Below, in pieces: positions 1-9,208 of a DNA stretch of 64,000 bases. Source of the DNA: DALYLB01 sp033763135. GTDB taxonomy: Bacteria; Acidobacteriota; Blastocatellia; RBC074. Below the pieces are notes generated by a model. It saw nothing but the letters and a program-made list of their open reading frames with translations. It was not told the DNA's origin and made no database searches. The stretch is from assembly GCA_033763135.1 (NCBI GenBank), contig JANRKY010000039.1, forward strand, positions 1 through 64,000, given 5' to 3'. A program made the translations under genes and the position numbers. Within the stretch, counting starts at the first letter, position 1. Every line of letters begins with the position of its first letter.

Positions 1-27
1 CTTCCCCGTCTCCCCCGTGCTCCCCAT
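1..27. repeat. Possible edge fragment of the CACGGGG palindrome family
   Basis: Read on the minus strand, the first bases contain GGGGAGCACGGGGGAGACGG, the same G-rich words that make up the arms of the elements at 45.4, 59.5 and 61.8 kb. Only one arm is inside the window, so the assignment rests on word similarity. It would sit downstream of the nfu-like gene, the position favoured by the other copies. Confidence 0.35.
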
Positions 28-59
28 GGTTGGATCGTCTCGATGGCGGGAGTTTTCGA

Positions 60-608
60 TTAGACCGAGATCACTTCGAGATCGGGATCGACCTCTTCCT
101 TGAGCATGTGTTCGATGGCCATGAGGGTGCCGCCGATGGAGCTCGGGCAGCTTCCGCAGGCGCCCTGATACCGGATCAGAAGCTTTTTGTCGTTCAACCC
201 GATGATTTCGAGGCCGCCGCCATCGCCCGCAAGTCCCGGACGGATCTTCTCATCGAGGACCAGATTGATTCGGTCAAGAAGGGGATCGTCCCCGGGAACG
301 ACGGCCGGCTTGGTCTCGGCGGGCGGGGGAAGTTCGGCGATCGACGGCGCGGAGCGAATCGGCTCGGCCAGTTTCTTGAGCATCTCTTCCCAGCCGACCT
401 CTTCCTCCTTGTTCACCGTGATGAAACGGTCCATATAAAAGACCGACGTGACGTTTCCCACACGGAACAGCGAGGTCGCCAGCGCATCGGCCTGCGCGGC
501 GTCGGCGCTTTGAAAGGACCGGGACGTCCCCACGGTGACCGGCTCCTTCAAGATGAATTTGACCGCGTTCGGATTGGGCGTGTATTCGATATCTGCGATC
601 TTGGGCAT
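60..608 (-). CDS. nfu: NifU/Nfu-family iron-sulfur carrier protein
   Basis: A 182-residue protein with the two-domain layout of Nfu proteins. The N-terminal third (MPKIADIEYTPNPNAVKF) matches the Nfu N-terminal domain. The C-terminal part from about residue 110 is the NifU-like domain with the cluster-binding motif GACGSCPSS (CxxC near residue 155). Nfu proteins carry Fe-S clusters to apo-proteins in the cytoplasm. The reading frame stays open far upstream on this strand, but the start at 608 is favoured by the strong AGGAGAGGTC ribosome binding site just before it and by the family's usual N terminus. A good promoter lies about 50 bases upstream. The gene is monocistronic in the visible sequence and divergent from the antiporter gene. 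Confidence 0.93.
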   Translation of the reverse strand: MPKIADIEYTPNPNAVKFILKEPVTVGTSRSFQSADAAQADALATSLFRVGNVTSVFYMDRFITVNKEEEVGWEEMLKKLAEPIRSAPSIAELPPPAETKPAVVPGDDPLLDRINLVLDEKIRPGLAGDGGGLEIIGLNDKKLLIRYQGACGSCPSSIGGTLMAIEHMLKEEVDPDLEVISV

Positions 609-657
609 GTGACCTCTCCTGATTTCTCCTGCATATTCTTCATTTACCGGAACGGCC

Positions 658-685
658 ATTATACAGACGGACGGCGTGCGGACAA
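658..685 (-). promoter_or_regulatory. Sigma-70-type promoter of the nfu gene
   Basis: On the minus strand TTGTCC is followed after 16 bases by a perfect TATAAT. The -10 box ends about 50 bases before the nfu start codon, with the ribosome binding site in between. Confidence 0.6.
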
Positions 686-782
686 AACGAGGCTCGATCA
701 ATTGCCCTGCCGGCCAAGTCACGCCATAATCGGAGCGAGGTTCTCCTCTCCCAATTTCATCATCTGTGAGTAAAGGTATCGA

Positions 783-1979
783 ATGAGAAAATTTCTTCCC
801 CTGGTCTTTGCCCTGTTGATTCCTGTTCCCTGGCTCGTTCTCAGTTTCACCGGACAGGCGCATCACATCGATCCGGCCTGGGCCTCGTTTCTGTCCGGGC
901 TGGCGATCGTCGGCGCGGCGTTTCTGCTCGGATGGGGCGCCGAGTTGTCCGAACGGGACATCCCACGCTCGCTGGCGCTGATCGTTCTGGCGTTGATCAG
1001 CGTGCTTCCCGAATATGCGATCGGCTTGCACTACGCGTGGGAAGAAGGGCTCGCTCATACCCACGACGGACTGGCGATCGCCAATATGACCGGCGCCAAC
1101 CGAATCCTGATCGGCGTCGGCTGGGCCCTGGTCGCCATCGTCTATTATTTCAAGCACAAGCAGAAAGAGATCGTCCTCGACCCTTCCCAGGGACTCGAAC
1201 TGAGCATGCTCTTGCTCGCCACGGTCTATTCGCTGGTGATCCCGCTCAAGGGAACCCTGACCTGGGTCGACATGGCCGTGCTCTTCGCCATGTTCTTCTT
1301 TTATGCGGGCCGGGCCATGCAGGGCGAAAAGCATGACGCGGACCTGGAAGGGATCGCCGCCGAATTGGACCAGCGCCTCGGCAACGGCGCGCGACGACTG
1401 GTCGTCCTGCTCATGTTCGCCTTCGCCGGCGCCGTCATCTGGTATTCCGCCGAACCCTTCGCCGAAGGGCTCAAGGCCACCGGAAAGATCTACGACATCA
1501 ACGAATTTCTCCTTGTCCAGTGGCTCGCGCCTCTCGCCTCGGAGTCCCCCGAAGGCCTCATCGCCCTCCTCTTCGCCTTGAAGGGAAAAGGCTCGACCGG
1601 CATCGGCGCGCTCATCTCCTCCAAGGTCAATCAGTGGACCCTTCTGGTCGGCGCCATTCCCCTGGCCTATGGCCTCGCCGCCGGCGGAATGGCTCCCATG
1701 ATCCTCGACGGCCGCCAGAAAGAGGAACTGCTCCTGACATCGGCGCAGTCTCTCTTCGCCGCCGTCATTCTCTCCGACTTCCGGTTCGCCCTCTGGGAAG
1801 GCGTGCTTCTGCTCGTCCTCTTCTCGGTCCAATTAATGCTGCCCCAACCGGAGGTCCGCCTCGTCTTCTGCGGAATCTATCTGGTCTCCACCGTCGCTCT
1901 TCTGCTCACCTCGAAAATTCGCCGGCAGATGTTCTGGAGCGCGCTTCTGCTTCGAAAATGCGACCCCGGAAGGTTCTGA
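783..1979 (+). CDS. Cation antiporter of the Ca2+/cation antiporter (CaCA) type
   Basis: A 398-residue integral membrane protein with about ten hydrophobic segments. Two internally related alpha-repeat regions are visible. One is around residues 50-125 (LGWGAELSERD, SVLPEYAIG, NMTGANRILIGVGW). The other is around residues 245-300 (PLASESPEGLIALLFALKGK, SSKVNQWTLLVG). The acidic residues in SVLPEYA and ASESPEG sit where the CaCA family keeps its ion-binding glutamates. The long loop between the halves, about residues 180-205, is charged. The ion (Na+, Ca2+, H+) cannot be told from sequence. The last 15 residues are basic and unlike a membrane segment, so the exact C terminus may be species-specific. 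A 10-bp-stem hairpin follows 50 bases after the stop. Confidence 0.8.
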   Translation: MRKFLPLVFALLIPVPWLVLSFTGQAHHIDPAWASFLSGLAIVGAAFLLGWGAELSERDIPRSLALIVLALISVLPEYAIGLHYAWEEGLAHTHDGLAIANMTGANRILIGVGWALVAIVYYFKHKQKEIVLDPSQGLELSMLLLATVYSLVIPLKGTLTWVDMAVLFAMFFFYAGRAMQGEKHDADLEGIAAELDQRLGNGARRLVVLLMFAFAGAVIWYSAEPFAEGLKATGKIYDINEFLLVQWLAPLASESPEGLIALLFALKGKGSTGIGALISSKVNQWTLLVGAIPLAYGLAAGGMAPMILDGRQKEELLLTSAQSLFAAVILSDFRFALWEGVLLLVLFSVQLMLPQPEVRLVFCGIYLVSTVALLLTSKIRRQMFWSALLLRKCDPGRF

Positions 1980-2026
1980 TCGCTTCGGCGAGAGCCCCTG
2001 TCCTGATGGATGAGCGGCTATTAATG

Positions 2027-2054
2027 CAGCCCCGCGCCGCTGTACGCGGGGCTG
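2027..2054 (+). terminator. GC-rich hairpin after the antiporter gene
   Basis: A perfect 10-bp stem (CAGCCCCGCG paired with CGCGGGGCTG) encloses an 8-base loop. It lacks a clear T-tract. Its position between the antiporter stop and the next promoter fits a terminator. Confidence 0.55.
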
Positions 2055-2057
2055 TCC

Positions 2058-2087
2058 TTGACATGCAGCGCGCCGGACTGGTATCTA
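2058..2087 (+). promoter_or_regulatory. Promoter upstream of the inorganic-carbon operon
   Basis: TTGACA (perfect -35) is followed after 18 bases by TATCTA. It sits directly after the hairpin and is the only strong promoter-like pair before the SulP gene, implying a leader of about 450 nt. Confidence 0.55.
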
Positions 2088-2541
2088 TCACACCTTCGTT
2101 GATCAAGGACCAATACGACTGACTCACTTACGAACGACTCTCTAAGCTAAATTCGAAACAATACCCGCCCTCTATGGGCTTGGGGAGACGTTTGCCATGA
2201 AGCGCCTTTTCAAAGAGGACTGGAATGGCAAGTGACAGTAAATGACCAAATCCACCTCTACAAAATTCAATTCGGGAACCCTGGTTCAATCGATGTTCGA
2301 TCCATCGGCGCGTGGAGCGTTCCACACCATTGCGGAGCCATAGCGTTCGGCGAGCGGACTTGCGTTCGGCGCCGCGCAAAAGGCGGCTGGAATGCGGGCG
2401 TGATGAGGACGGAACCTGCTCTTGTTCGCGATCGATCTGATTCGATCGCGGGAGCCATTGGGAGTGGAGAGCCATGATCAGGCAGGGCCCACCAGGTGAC
2501 TCCGCGAGAGCCAATTCAAACGAACGAATGTTGCCTAAGCT
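2088..2541 (+). other. Long leader of the SulP-carbonic anhydrase-Dab operon
   Basis: About 450 bases without a convincing gene. A 12-codon ORF (MKRLFKEDWNGK) begins at 2197 behind GGGGAGACG and could be a leader peptide. A perfect 9-bp inverted repeat CGCGATCGA/TCGATCGCG at 2427-2450, about 92 bases before the SulP start, could be an operator or an RNA stem. GCGTTCGGCG occurs twice around 2342-2372. I recognise no known riboswitch class. Confidence 0.4.
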
Positions 2542-4113
2542 ATGAAATCGAAAATTGCATATTTAAAAACGGACGTCCTGGCGGGGTTGGTGGTCTTTCT
2601 GGTGGCGCTGCCGCTGTGTCTGGGGATTGCCCTGGCGAGCGGGGCTCCGTTGTTTGCCGGGATTATTGCGGGGATTATCGGCGGAATTGTCGTCGGGATC
2701 TTGTCCAATTCCGAGTTGAGCGTGTCGGGGCCGGCTGCGGGGCTGACGGCGATCGTGCTGGTCGCGATCTCGACGCTGGGATCATTTGAAGCATTTCTGT
2801 CGGCGGTGATGCTCGCCGGCGTGATGCAGATCGCGCTCGGTTTCGCCAAGGCCGGGACGATCTCGAACTATTTTCCCTCGAACGTCATTGAAGGGATGCT
2901 CGCGGCGATCGGAATCATCATTATTCTGAAGCAACTGCCGCATGCCATCGGGTACGACAAGGACAATGAAGGCGACTTTTTCTTCATTGAAAAAGGGACG
3001 GGCCACAACACCTTTTCGGCGTTGATCGATGCCGTCAATTACACCCATATTGGCGCGGTGCTGGTCACGGTGGTTTCGCTCGCGATTCTGATTGCCTGGG
3101 CGAACGTTGCGTTTCTGAAGAATCTGAAGGTCGTGCCGGGCGCGTTGGTGGCCGTGGTTGTGGGCGTGCTGATGAACGAGGTCTTCAAAAGCACGGGATC
3201 CAGCCTGATGATTTCGCAGGAGCATCTCGTCAGTCTGCCCGTTCCCGCCTCATTTTCTGATTTTCTGGGGCAGTTTACCCGGCCGGATTTTTCCGCGATG
3301 GCCAGGCCTGACGTCTGGATTGTGGCCGCCACCATCGCCGCGGTTGCCAGCATTGAAACGCTGCTTTGCATCGAGGCCGCCGATAAGCTGGACCCGCTGA
3401 AAAGATACGCGAACACCAACACGGAACTGAAAGCGCAGGGCGTCGGAAATCTGCTGAGCGGGTTGATCGGCGGGCTTCCCATGACCTCCGTGATTGTCCG
3501 GACCTCGGCCAACGTCAATGCCGGGGCGAAAACGAAAATCTCCGCGATCTCGCATGGCATTTTTCTGCTGGCGGCGGTGGTGGCCATACCCGGCATCTTG
3601 AATCGAATTCCGCTGGCCTGTCTGGCGGCCGTGCTGTTGATGACCGGGTTCAAACTGGCGCACCCCAACGTCTTCAAGCATATGTGGCACAGCGGGAAGT
3701 ATCAGTTTGCCCCCTTTGTCGTCACGGTCGCGGCGGTGGTCTTTACGGATCTGCTCAAGGGCGTGGCCGTCGGCCTGGCCGTGAGCATCTTCTTTATCCT
3801 CCGAGCCAACATGAAATTGGCTTATTTCTTCAAGAAGGAAGAGCACCACACGGGAGAAACGATTCATATCGATCTGGCGCAGGAGGTCTCCTTCCTCAAT
3901 AAGGCTGCGATCAAGCAGACGCTCGCCCATCTGCCGGAAAACAGCTCTGTTGTCATCAACGCGACCAATTCCATTTACATCGATCACGACGTCATTGTTC
4001 TGATCAAGGACTTTGTCAGTTTCGGGGCAATGGAAAAGGAGATTTCCGTCAGTCTCGTCGGATTCAAGGGCGCATACAAGATTGAAAATACGAGCCACGT
4101 CAGTTCGTATTAA
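2542..4113 (+). CDS. SulP-family inorganic anion (probable bicarbonate) transporter
   Basis: A 523-residue membrane protein of the SulP/SLC26 family. The N-terminal signature PLCLGIALASGAPLFAGII and the SVSGPAAGLTAIV segment match the SulP core, with about 10-12 membrane segments up to residue 425. The C-terminal 90 residues (HIDLAQEVSFLNKAAI, then NATNSIYIDHDV) form a STAS-like cytoplasmic domain. SulP proteins carry sulfate, bicarbonate or other anions. Bicarbonate is inferred here because a beta-carbonic anhydrase follows 21 bases downstream and DabA follows that. Base composition of this gene and the next is visibly less GC-rich than the rest of the operon, which could mean a different origin. 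Confidence 0.88.
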   Translation: MKSKIAYLKTDVLAGLVVFLVALPLCLGIALASGAPLFAGIIAGIIGGIVVGILSNSELSVSGPAAGLTAIVLVAISTLGSFEAFLSAVMLAGVMQIALGFAKAGTISNYFPSNVIEGMLAAIGIIIILKQLPHAIGYDKDNEGDFFFIEKGTGHNTFSALIDAVNYTHIGAVLVTVVSLAILIAWANVAFLKNLKVVPGALVAVVVGVLMNEVFKSTGSSLMISQEHLVSLPVPASFSDFLGQFTRPDFSAMARPDVWIVAATIAAVASIETLLCIEAADKLDPLKRYANTNTELKAQGVGNLLSGLIGGLPMTSVIVRTSANVNAGAKTKISAISHGIFLLAAVVAIPGILNRIPLACLAAVLLMTGFKLAHPNVFKHMWHSGKYQFAPFVVTVAAVVFTDLLKGVAVGLAVSIFFILRANMKLAYFFKKEEHHTGETIHIDLAQEVSFLNKAAIKQTLAHLPENSSVVINATNSIYIDHDVIVLIKDFVSFGAMEKEISVSLVGFKGAYKIENTSHVSSY

Positions 4114-4134
4114 CGCGCAAATAATAAGGAGAAG

Positions 4135-4824
4135 ATGAAGAAGGATATGAGAACGTTGACGAGAGAGATTCAGGCGACAATCACGCCGCTGGAAGCGTTA
4201 AATATTCTCAAGCAGGGGAATCAGCGGTTCATCAATAATCTGAAGGCGAATCGCAATTTGCTGCAGCAGGCCAACGAAACGCGGGATGGGCAATGGCCGT
4301 TCGCCGCGATTCTGAGCTGCATCGACAGCAGAACGTCCGTGGAGCTCATCTTCGATCAGGGGCTTGGGGACGTGTTCTCAATTCGGATCGCGGGCAATGT
4401 GGTGAATACGGACGTCATCGGCAGCATGGAATTTGCCTGCAAGGTCTCCGGCGCCAAGCTCCTGATCGTGCTGGGACATTCCAATTGCGGCGCTGTGAAG
4501 GGCGCCTGCGATCACGTGGAGATGGGAAACCTGACGGAACTGCTCGCCAAATTGCAGCCGGCGGTCTACGAAGAGAAGACCGTTGCCAATCCGGAAGAGA
4601 GAAATTCCAAAAATACGCAGTTTGTGGAGAACGTGGCCGCCATCAATGTCAGGCGTTCCGTGAAGTCGATCATCAGCAGAAGCTATATTCTCGAACAGAT
4701 GATCGAGAAGGGGGAGATCGCGATCATTGGCGCGATGCATGACCTGGAGAGCGGATCCGTGGAGTTTTACGAAGACACGTTCTATTCCTGCAAGAAGGAC
4801 CTGACCTCCAAGGCGAAGGCGTAA
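4135..4824 (+). CDS. Beta-class carbonic anhydrase
   Basis: A 229-residue cytoplasmic enzyme interconverting CO2 and bicarbonate. The zinc ligands and catalytic dyad are all present: Cys62 in SCIDSRT, Asp64/Arg66 of the dyad, and His115/Cys118 in GHSNCGAV. Length is normal for bacterial beta-CAs. The start at 4135 has AGGAG only three bases upstream, so ATG 4147 (MRTLTREI) is a possible alternative. It sits between the SulP gene and dabA in a tightly packed operon. A cytoplasmic CA beside a Dab complex is at first sight counter-productive unless it is controlled or used to supply bicarbonate to carboxylases. Confidence 0.95.
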   Translation: MKKDMRTLTREIQATITPLEALNILKQGNQRFINNLKANRNLLQQANETRDGQWPFAAILSCIDSRTSVELIFDQGLGDVFSIRIAGNVVNTDVIGSMEFACKVSGAKLLIVLGHSNCGAVKGACDHVEMGNLTELLAKLQPAVYEEKTVANPEERNSKNTQFVENVAAINVRRSVKSIISRSYILEQMIEKGEIAIIGAMHDLESGSVEFYEDTFYSCKKDLTSKAKA

Positions 4825-4843
4825 CCGGGCGAGAGAGGCAATC

Positions 4844-7795
4844 ATGGCGACGGAGACGATACAATCCGCCGGGCAGGCCAGCCTTCTGGAGGAACTGCAG
4901 CACGCGGTTTCGCACGCGGCGCACTTTCTTCCGGCGCAGGGGCCGATCGGCGTGTTTATTCATCACAACACGCTGCATGCATTTCAGCATCTGCCGTTTG
5001 AGGACGCCGTGCAGGAAGCGGCCCGGTTGTTTGGGACCGAGCCGTTTTTGACGGAGGCGGCGTATCGCAAGGAGCTGATGCGGGGACGGATTCGGCGGGA
5101 GGATCTGGGGGTGGCGCTGGGGCGCGAAGCAGACTTCGAGATTCTGCCGGGGCGGCTGGGGCGGCGTGAAATGCGGCGGGCGATGCTCGATCCGGGGTTG
5201 CGTTCGATCACGCCGGACAATATCGAATGGCTGATGGCCGAAGAGGGATTGCTGGATCGATTGCGGGAGGACCTCGGGCCTGCGACGCGACAAGCGGTGC
5301 TGGCCGGCGAGGAAGAGTCTGCCGCGGCGCGCGCGTTGTTTGCGGCGTGTCGTCGCCGAATGCCGGACGCGGCGCCGGTTGCGGCGGCGCGTCCGGCGCG
5401 TCCCCGCGACGCGTTGCGGGCATTGCAGGGCCTCGATACGGACGAACTCATCAATGCCTGGCTGATTCGGTTGTGCGGCGTCTTTCTTGATCAGGGGTTG
5501 TCCTACTGGCCCATGCCGTTGCGGGAAAATGGGTTTTATCGAGCGGTGCGCGATCTGTTGTCTCAGCCCGGCCTGCTGTCGCCGGCGTTGTTGGACGGGC
5601 TGAAGGAGGCATTCGGGCGGCAGAGAGCGGAGGGAAAGAGTTCTGCCGATGTAACGCTGGATTGCCTGCGTAAATTCGGCGTTCCGCATTCGGAATGGGA
5701 GTCCGTGCTCATCGCTGAATTGCTTGCGTTGCCGGGATGGGCCGGGCTCGTGCACAAGTTGGAAACGGAACCGGACCTGGCCCCGCACGAGCGCCTGCCG
5801 TGCTCCCTGATGGACTTTCTCGCGGTCCGTTTGACGATGACGGTGGTTGTCGTGGAGAACGCGTTGAGAGGGCACGCCTCGGGAGAGCATTTCTGGTCGC
5901 AATGGCGGCAATCGGTCGCGCCCGCGTCGGGGACGGAGGCGCAGCGGATGGCCCGGGCCGCGGGCCTCTTTGACGTCGCGCAATTGCTGGGGCTGTCCGC
6001 GAAAGAGATCCAGCTTCTGTCCGCGGCGGAGTTCCAATCCCTGGTCGAAGAGATCGAGGCCTTTTCCGATTGGGAGCGGCGGCGCGTGTGGCATCTCGCG
6101 TATGAGCATCGTCATGAGGAGGAGATCCTGCGGCCGATGATGACGCATCGCGCCGGGATCGATCCGCGCCGCCCGGCGCATCGCACAGCCGCGCAGGTGA
6201 TTTTTTGCATCGACGAGCGCGAAGAGTCCATTCGCCGCGCGCTCGAAGAGATCGATCCGTGCGTCGAGACGCTGGGCGCCGCCGGGTTTTTCGGCGTCGC
6301 CGTCAATTATCAGGGGCTGGATGACCCGCATGGCGTTGCGCTCTGTCCGGTTGTCGTGTCGCCCCGGCACGCCGTCCTCGAACGTCCGCACGAGGCGGAT
6401 CAGCATCTCTCCCAGAAGCGGCAGAGCCGCCGCAGGTTGTGGGCGGATGTTGCGCACAATCTCTTCATCGGGTCGCGAACCCTGGTGCGCGGGTGGCTCG
6501 GCGCGCTCGGATTGGGCTGGCTCTCGGTCTTTCCCCTCATCACCCGCGTCCTGACGCCTCGTCAGGCAGGGCGATGGTATGCCCGTCTGGCGGACCTTCT
6601 GCTGCCCGTGCCGCGCACTGAATTGACGCTGATGCGCGATGACGAGGCGAGCCACGACAAGATCGAGGGCCTCCTGCTCGGCTTCACGGTCGAAGAGAAG
6701 GCGGAGCGCATCGCCGGGACGCTCCGCGCGGCCGGCCTGACTGAAAATCACGCGCGCCTGGTGGCCATTCTCGGGCACGGCTCCACCAGCCTGAACAATC
6801 CTCATGAATCCGCGCACGATTGCGGCGCGTGCGGCGGCCGGCGCGGCGGACCGAATGCGCGGCTGTTTGCGGCGATGGCCAACCATCCGCGCGTGCGCCT
6901 TCGCATGCGGGAACTCGGGGTGGCCATTCCGGACGACACCTGGTTCGTCGGCGGTTATCACGACACCTGCAACGACGTCGTCGAATTTTTCGACACCGAG
7001 GCGATGCCGGCCGCGCTCGCGGCGGAATTTGCGCGCCTGACGGAGTCGCTCGAACGCGCCCGCGCCGCGAATGCGCTTGAACGCGCGCGCCGGTTCGAAG
7101 CGGCCTTTCGCGCCACGACGCCACGGGCCGCTCTGCGGCACGTCGAAGAGCGGGCCGAACATCTCGCGGAGCCGCGCCCGGAATACGGGCACGCCACCAA
7201 CGCTGTTTGCGTCGTCGGGCGGCGTAGCGTGACGCGCGGACTGTTTCTGGATCGGCGCGCGTTTCTCGTCTCCTATGACGCGGATCTCGATCCGGGAAAT
7301 CACAGTCTCGCCGCTCTGCTTGGCGCGGCGGGCCCTGTCTGCGCGGGAATCAATCTCGAATACTATTTCTCGTTCGTGGACAACGAACGGTATGGCTGCG
7401 GCACGAAATTGCCGCACAACGTCACCGGACTGGTCGGTGTCATGAATGGGCACGCCAGCGATCTGCGCACGGGGCTGCCGTGGCAGATGGTCGAAGTGCA
7501 CGAGCCGGTGCGGCTGTTGCTGATTGTGGAGAATACGCCGCACAACGTCATGGACGCCGCGCGGCGCAGCCCCGTCGTCACCGAACTGCTTGAAAATCGC
7601 TGGATTCGGCTGGCGACGATGGACCCCGCCGACGGCGCCATTCACGTATATCGCGACGGCGTTTTCGAGCCGCTGCGCGAAATGGCGGCGCTTCCGGAGA
7701 CGGAATCGTCGGTGGACTGGTATCTCGGGAAACTGGAACATTTGCCAATTGCGCGCGTCACCGCAACCGCTGCCCATGCGGGCGGCGCGTATTGA
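4844..7795 (+). CDS. dabA: DabA, inorganic carbon transporter subunit (DUF2309)
   Basis: A 983-residue soluble protein of the DUF2309/DabA family, the catalytic half of the energy-coupled DAB inorganic carbon pump. The predicted zinc ligands of the family are conserved: Cys455 and Asp457 in FCIDEREES, and His645 and Cys660 in GHGSTSLNNPHESAHDCGAC. The His-Cys spacing of 15 equals that of the characterised Halothiobacillus protein (H524, C539). DabA is distantly related to beta-carbonic anhydrases and is thought to hydrate CO2 one-way at the membrane when coupled to its DabB partner. The ribosome binding site GAGAGAGGC precedes the ATG. It is followed 12 bases later by the DabB-like gene. Confidence 0.95.
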   Translation: MATETIQSAGQASLLEELQHAVSHAAHFLPAQGPIGVFIHHNTLHAFQHLPFEDAVQEAARLFGTEPFLTEAAYRKELMRGRIRREDLGVALGREADFEILPGRLGRREMRRAMLDPGLRSITPDNIEWLMAEEGLLDRLREDLGPATRQAVLAGEEESAAARALFAACRRRMPDAAPVAAARPARPRDALRALQGLDTDELINAWLIRLCGVFLDQGLSYWPMPLRENGFYRAVRDLLSQPGLLSPALLDGLKEAFGRQRAEGKSSADVTLDCLRKFGVPHSEWESVLIAELLALPGWAGLVHKLETEPDLAPHERLPCSLMDFLAVRLTMTVVVVENALRGHASGEHFWSQWRQSVAPASGTEAQRMARAAGLFDVAQLLGLSAKEIQLLSAAEFQSLVEEIEAFSDWERRRVWHLAYEHRHEEEILRPMMTHRAGIDPRRPAHRTAAQVIFCIDEREESIRRALEEIDPCVETLGAAGFFGVAVNYQGLDDPHGVALCPVVVSPRHAVLERPHEADQHLSQKRQSRRRLWADVAHNLFIGSRTLVRGWLGALGLGWLSVFPLITRVLTPRQAGRWYARLADLLLPVPRTELTLMRDDEASHDKIEGLLLGFTVEEKAERIAGTLRAAGLTENHARLVAILGHGSTSLNNPHESAHDCGACGGRRGGPNARLFAAMANHPRVRLRMRELGVAIPDDTWFVGGYHDTCNDVVEFFDTEAMPAALAAEFARLTESLERARAANALERARRFEAAFRATTPRAALRHVEERAEHLAEPRPEYGHATNAVCVVGRRSVTRGLFLDRRAFLVSYDADLDPGNHSLAALLGAAGPVCAGINLEYYFSFVDNERYGCGTKLPHNVTGLVGVMNGHASDLRTGLPWQMVEVHEPVRLLLIVENTPHNVMDAARRSPVVTELLENRWIRLATMDPADGAIHVYRDGVFEPLREMAALPETESSVDWYLGKLEHLPIARVTATAAHAGGAY

Positions 7796-7807
7796 GGAAT
7801 TTTCGAT

Positions 7808-9208
7808 ATGAATGAGGGCCTCCTGCTCAGTTTGCTGATCTTGCTGCCGGGCGGCGTTTGCGCGTTGCTCGGCATCGGCTGGCTCCTCGGCTGGCGCATG
7901 GCCGAGCGCCCGGTCGCCCGGTTGACGGTGGCCTGTTATTGCGTGGTGCTGACGATCATCGTCACGCTATGGCTGCGCCTGTTGGCCGGCGGCCACGCCC
8001 AGATTTACGCCGGATACGGCAACTGGTTCGAGGTTGGCCATTATCATTTTCCCCTGGCTTTGTGGGCGGATCGCATTTCATTGCCGCTGCTCGCTTTGAG
8101 CGCCTTTCTGACCGCCATCGTCGCCGTTTTTTCGCGCCGGTACATTCACCGTGACGAAGGGTTCTTTCGCTTCTTTATGCTGCTGAATCTGTTCGGCAGT
8201 GGCATTCTGCTCTTCTTCGCCGCGGGATCGTTCGACCTGATGATCGGCGGATGGGAAGTGGTCGGGGTCACGTCCATTCTGCTGATCGCCTTCTTTCAAC
8301 ACCGCAGCGATCCGGTTCACAGCGCGCTGCGAGTCTTTGCGACCTATCGCGCCTGCGACGTCGGGCTGCTGGTCGGTGTCGTGCTGATGCATCTTTTTGT
8401 CGGCACGTCGGAGTTCAAGGAGATTCTGCCGAACAATATTGAAGCGCACACGCCGTTGCTGGGAAGCTCGGCAACGATGGTTGCTTTTTTGTTGTTGCTG
8501 GCGGCGGTCGGCAAGGCGGCGCAAGCGCCGTTTTCGGGCTGGTTGCCGCGCGCGATGGAGGGGCCGACGCCTTCGAGCGCGATCTTTTACGGCGCGCTCT
8601 CGGTTCATGCCGGCGCGTATCTGCTTTTGCGCGCCCAACCGATCATCGCGGCCTCGTCCTATGTCGCTGAAGCGATTCTTCTGATCGGGTTGCTGACGGC
8701 GGTTCACGCCACATTTGTCGGTCGCGCCTGTGCCGACGCAAAGACGTCGCTGGCGTATGCTTCAATGGCGCAACTGGGAATCATCTTCATCGAGATCGGA
8801 TTGGGCTGGCGACAACTGGCGCTGTGGCATATCGCCGGTCATGCGCTGATTCGCACGCTGCAGTTTTTGCGCGCGCCGTCGATGCTGCACGATCATCATC
8901 GCCTGCACGCCGCCGCGGGCGGCCATTTGAGCGCGACAGGCACACATTTCGAGGCGTTGCTGCCCCAGGCCATGCAGCGCTGGCTTTACCGGCTTGCGCT
9001 GGATCGCGGGCATCACGATACATTTCTGGATCGGTTTGTCGTGGCGCCGGTGGTGCGACTCGCCGAGCGGCTGCAGCGGTTCGAGTATCGATGGAGCGAA
9101 CCTGTCGGCGGCGCAACAAGCACTCATCAGCAACCGCTTGCTTCCCAGGCGGAACTGTTGTCGTTGAAATCCTCTCTCAAGCAGAAAGCGGACGGAGCCG
9201 ATGCCTGA
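7808..9208 (+). CDS. dabB: DabB-like proton-conducting membrane subunit (NuoL family)
   Basis: A 466-residue membrane protein related to the antiporter-like subunit NuoL of complex I but about 150 residues shorter, as is usual for DabB. The proton-path residues are retained: Glu150 in GGWEVVGVTS, Lys236 in AAVGKAAQAPFSGWLP, and His267 in LSVHAGAYL. The motif AMEGPTPSSA is also present. DabB is thought to couple ion flow to DabA. The last 100 residues are more polar (HDHHRLHAAAGG, RFEYRWSEP) and probably cytoplasmic. The start is preceded by GAGGAATTTTCGAT. The stop overlaps the next gene by 8 bases. Confidence 0.88.
   Translation: MNEGLLLSLLILLPGGVCALLGIGWLLGWRMAERPVARLTVACYCVVLTIIVTLWLRLLAGGHAQIYAGYGNWFEVGHYHFPLALWADRISLPLLALSAFLTAIVAVFSRRYIHRDEGFFRFFMLLNLFGSGILLFFAAGSFDLMIGGWEVVGVTSILLIAFFQHRSDPVHSALRVFATYRACDVGLLVGVVLMHLFVGTSEFKEILPNNIEAHTPLLGSSATMVAFLLLLAAVGKAAQAPFSGWLPRAMEGPTPSSAIFYGALSVHAGAYLLLRAQPIIAASSYVAEAILLIGLLTAVHATFVGRACADAKTSLAYASMAQLGIIFIEIGLGWRQLALWHIAGHALIRTLQFLRAPSMLHDHHRLHAAAGGHLSATGTHFEALLPQAMQRWLYRLALDRGHHDTFLDRFVVAPVVRLAERLQRFEYRWSEPVGGATSTHQQPLASQAELLSLKSSLKQKADGADA

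Noticed and set aside
609..1832. Long upstream extension of the nfu reading frame
   Set aside because: It is antisense to the antiporter gene, with acidic low-complexity translation. The true start is marked by the ribosome binding site at 608.
2128..2514. 128-codon minus-strand ORF in the Dab leader
   Set aside because: It has no family resemblance, is very Arg/Ser-rich and runs against the operon leader; it looks like an open frame by composition.
4724..7777. 1017-codon ORF antisense to dabA
   Set aside because: It is a shadow frame in a GC-rich gene, Arg/Gln/His-rich with no domain, while dabA has all its family motifs.
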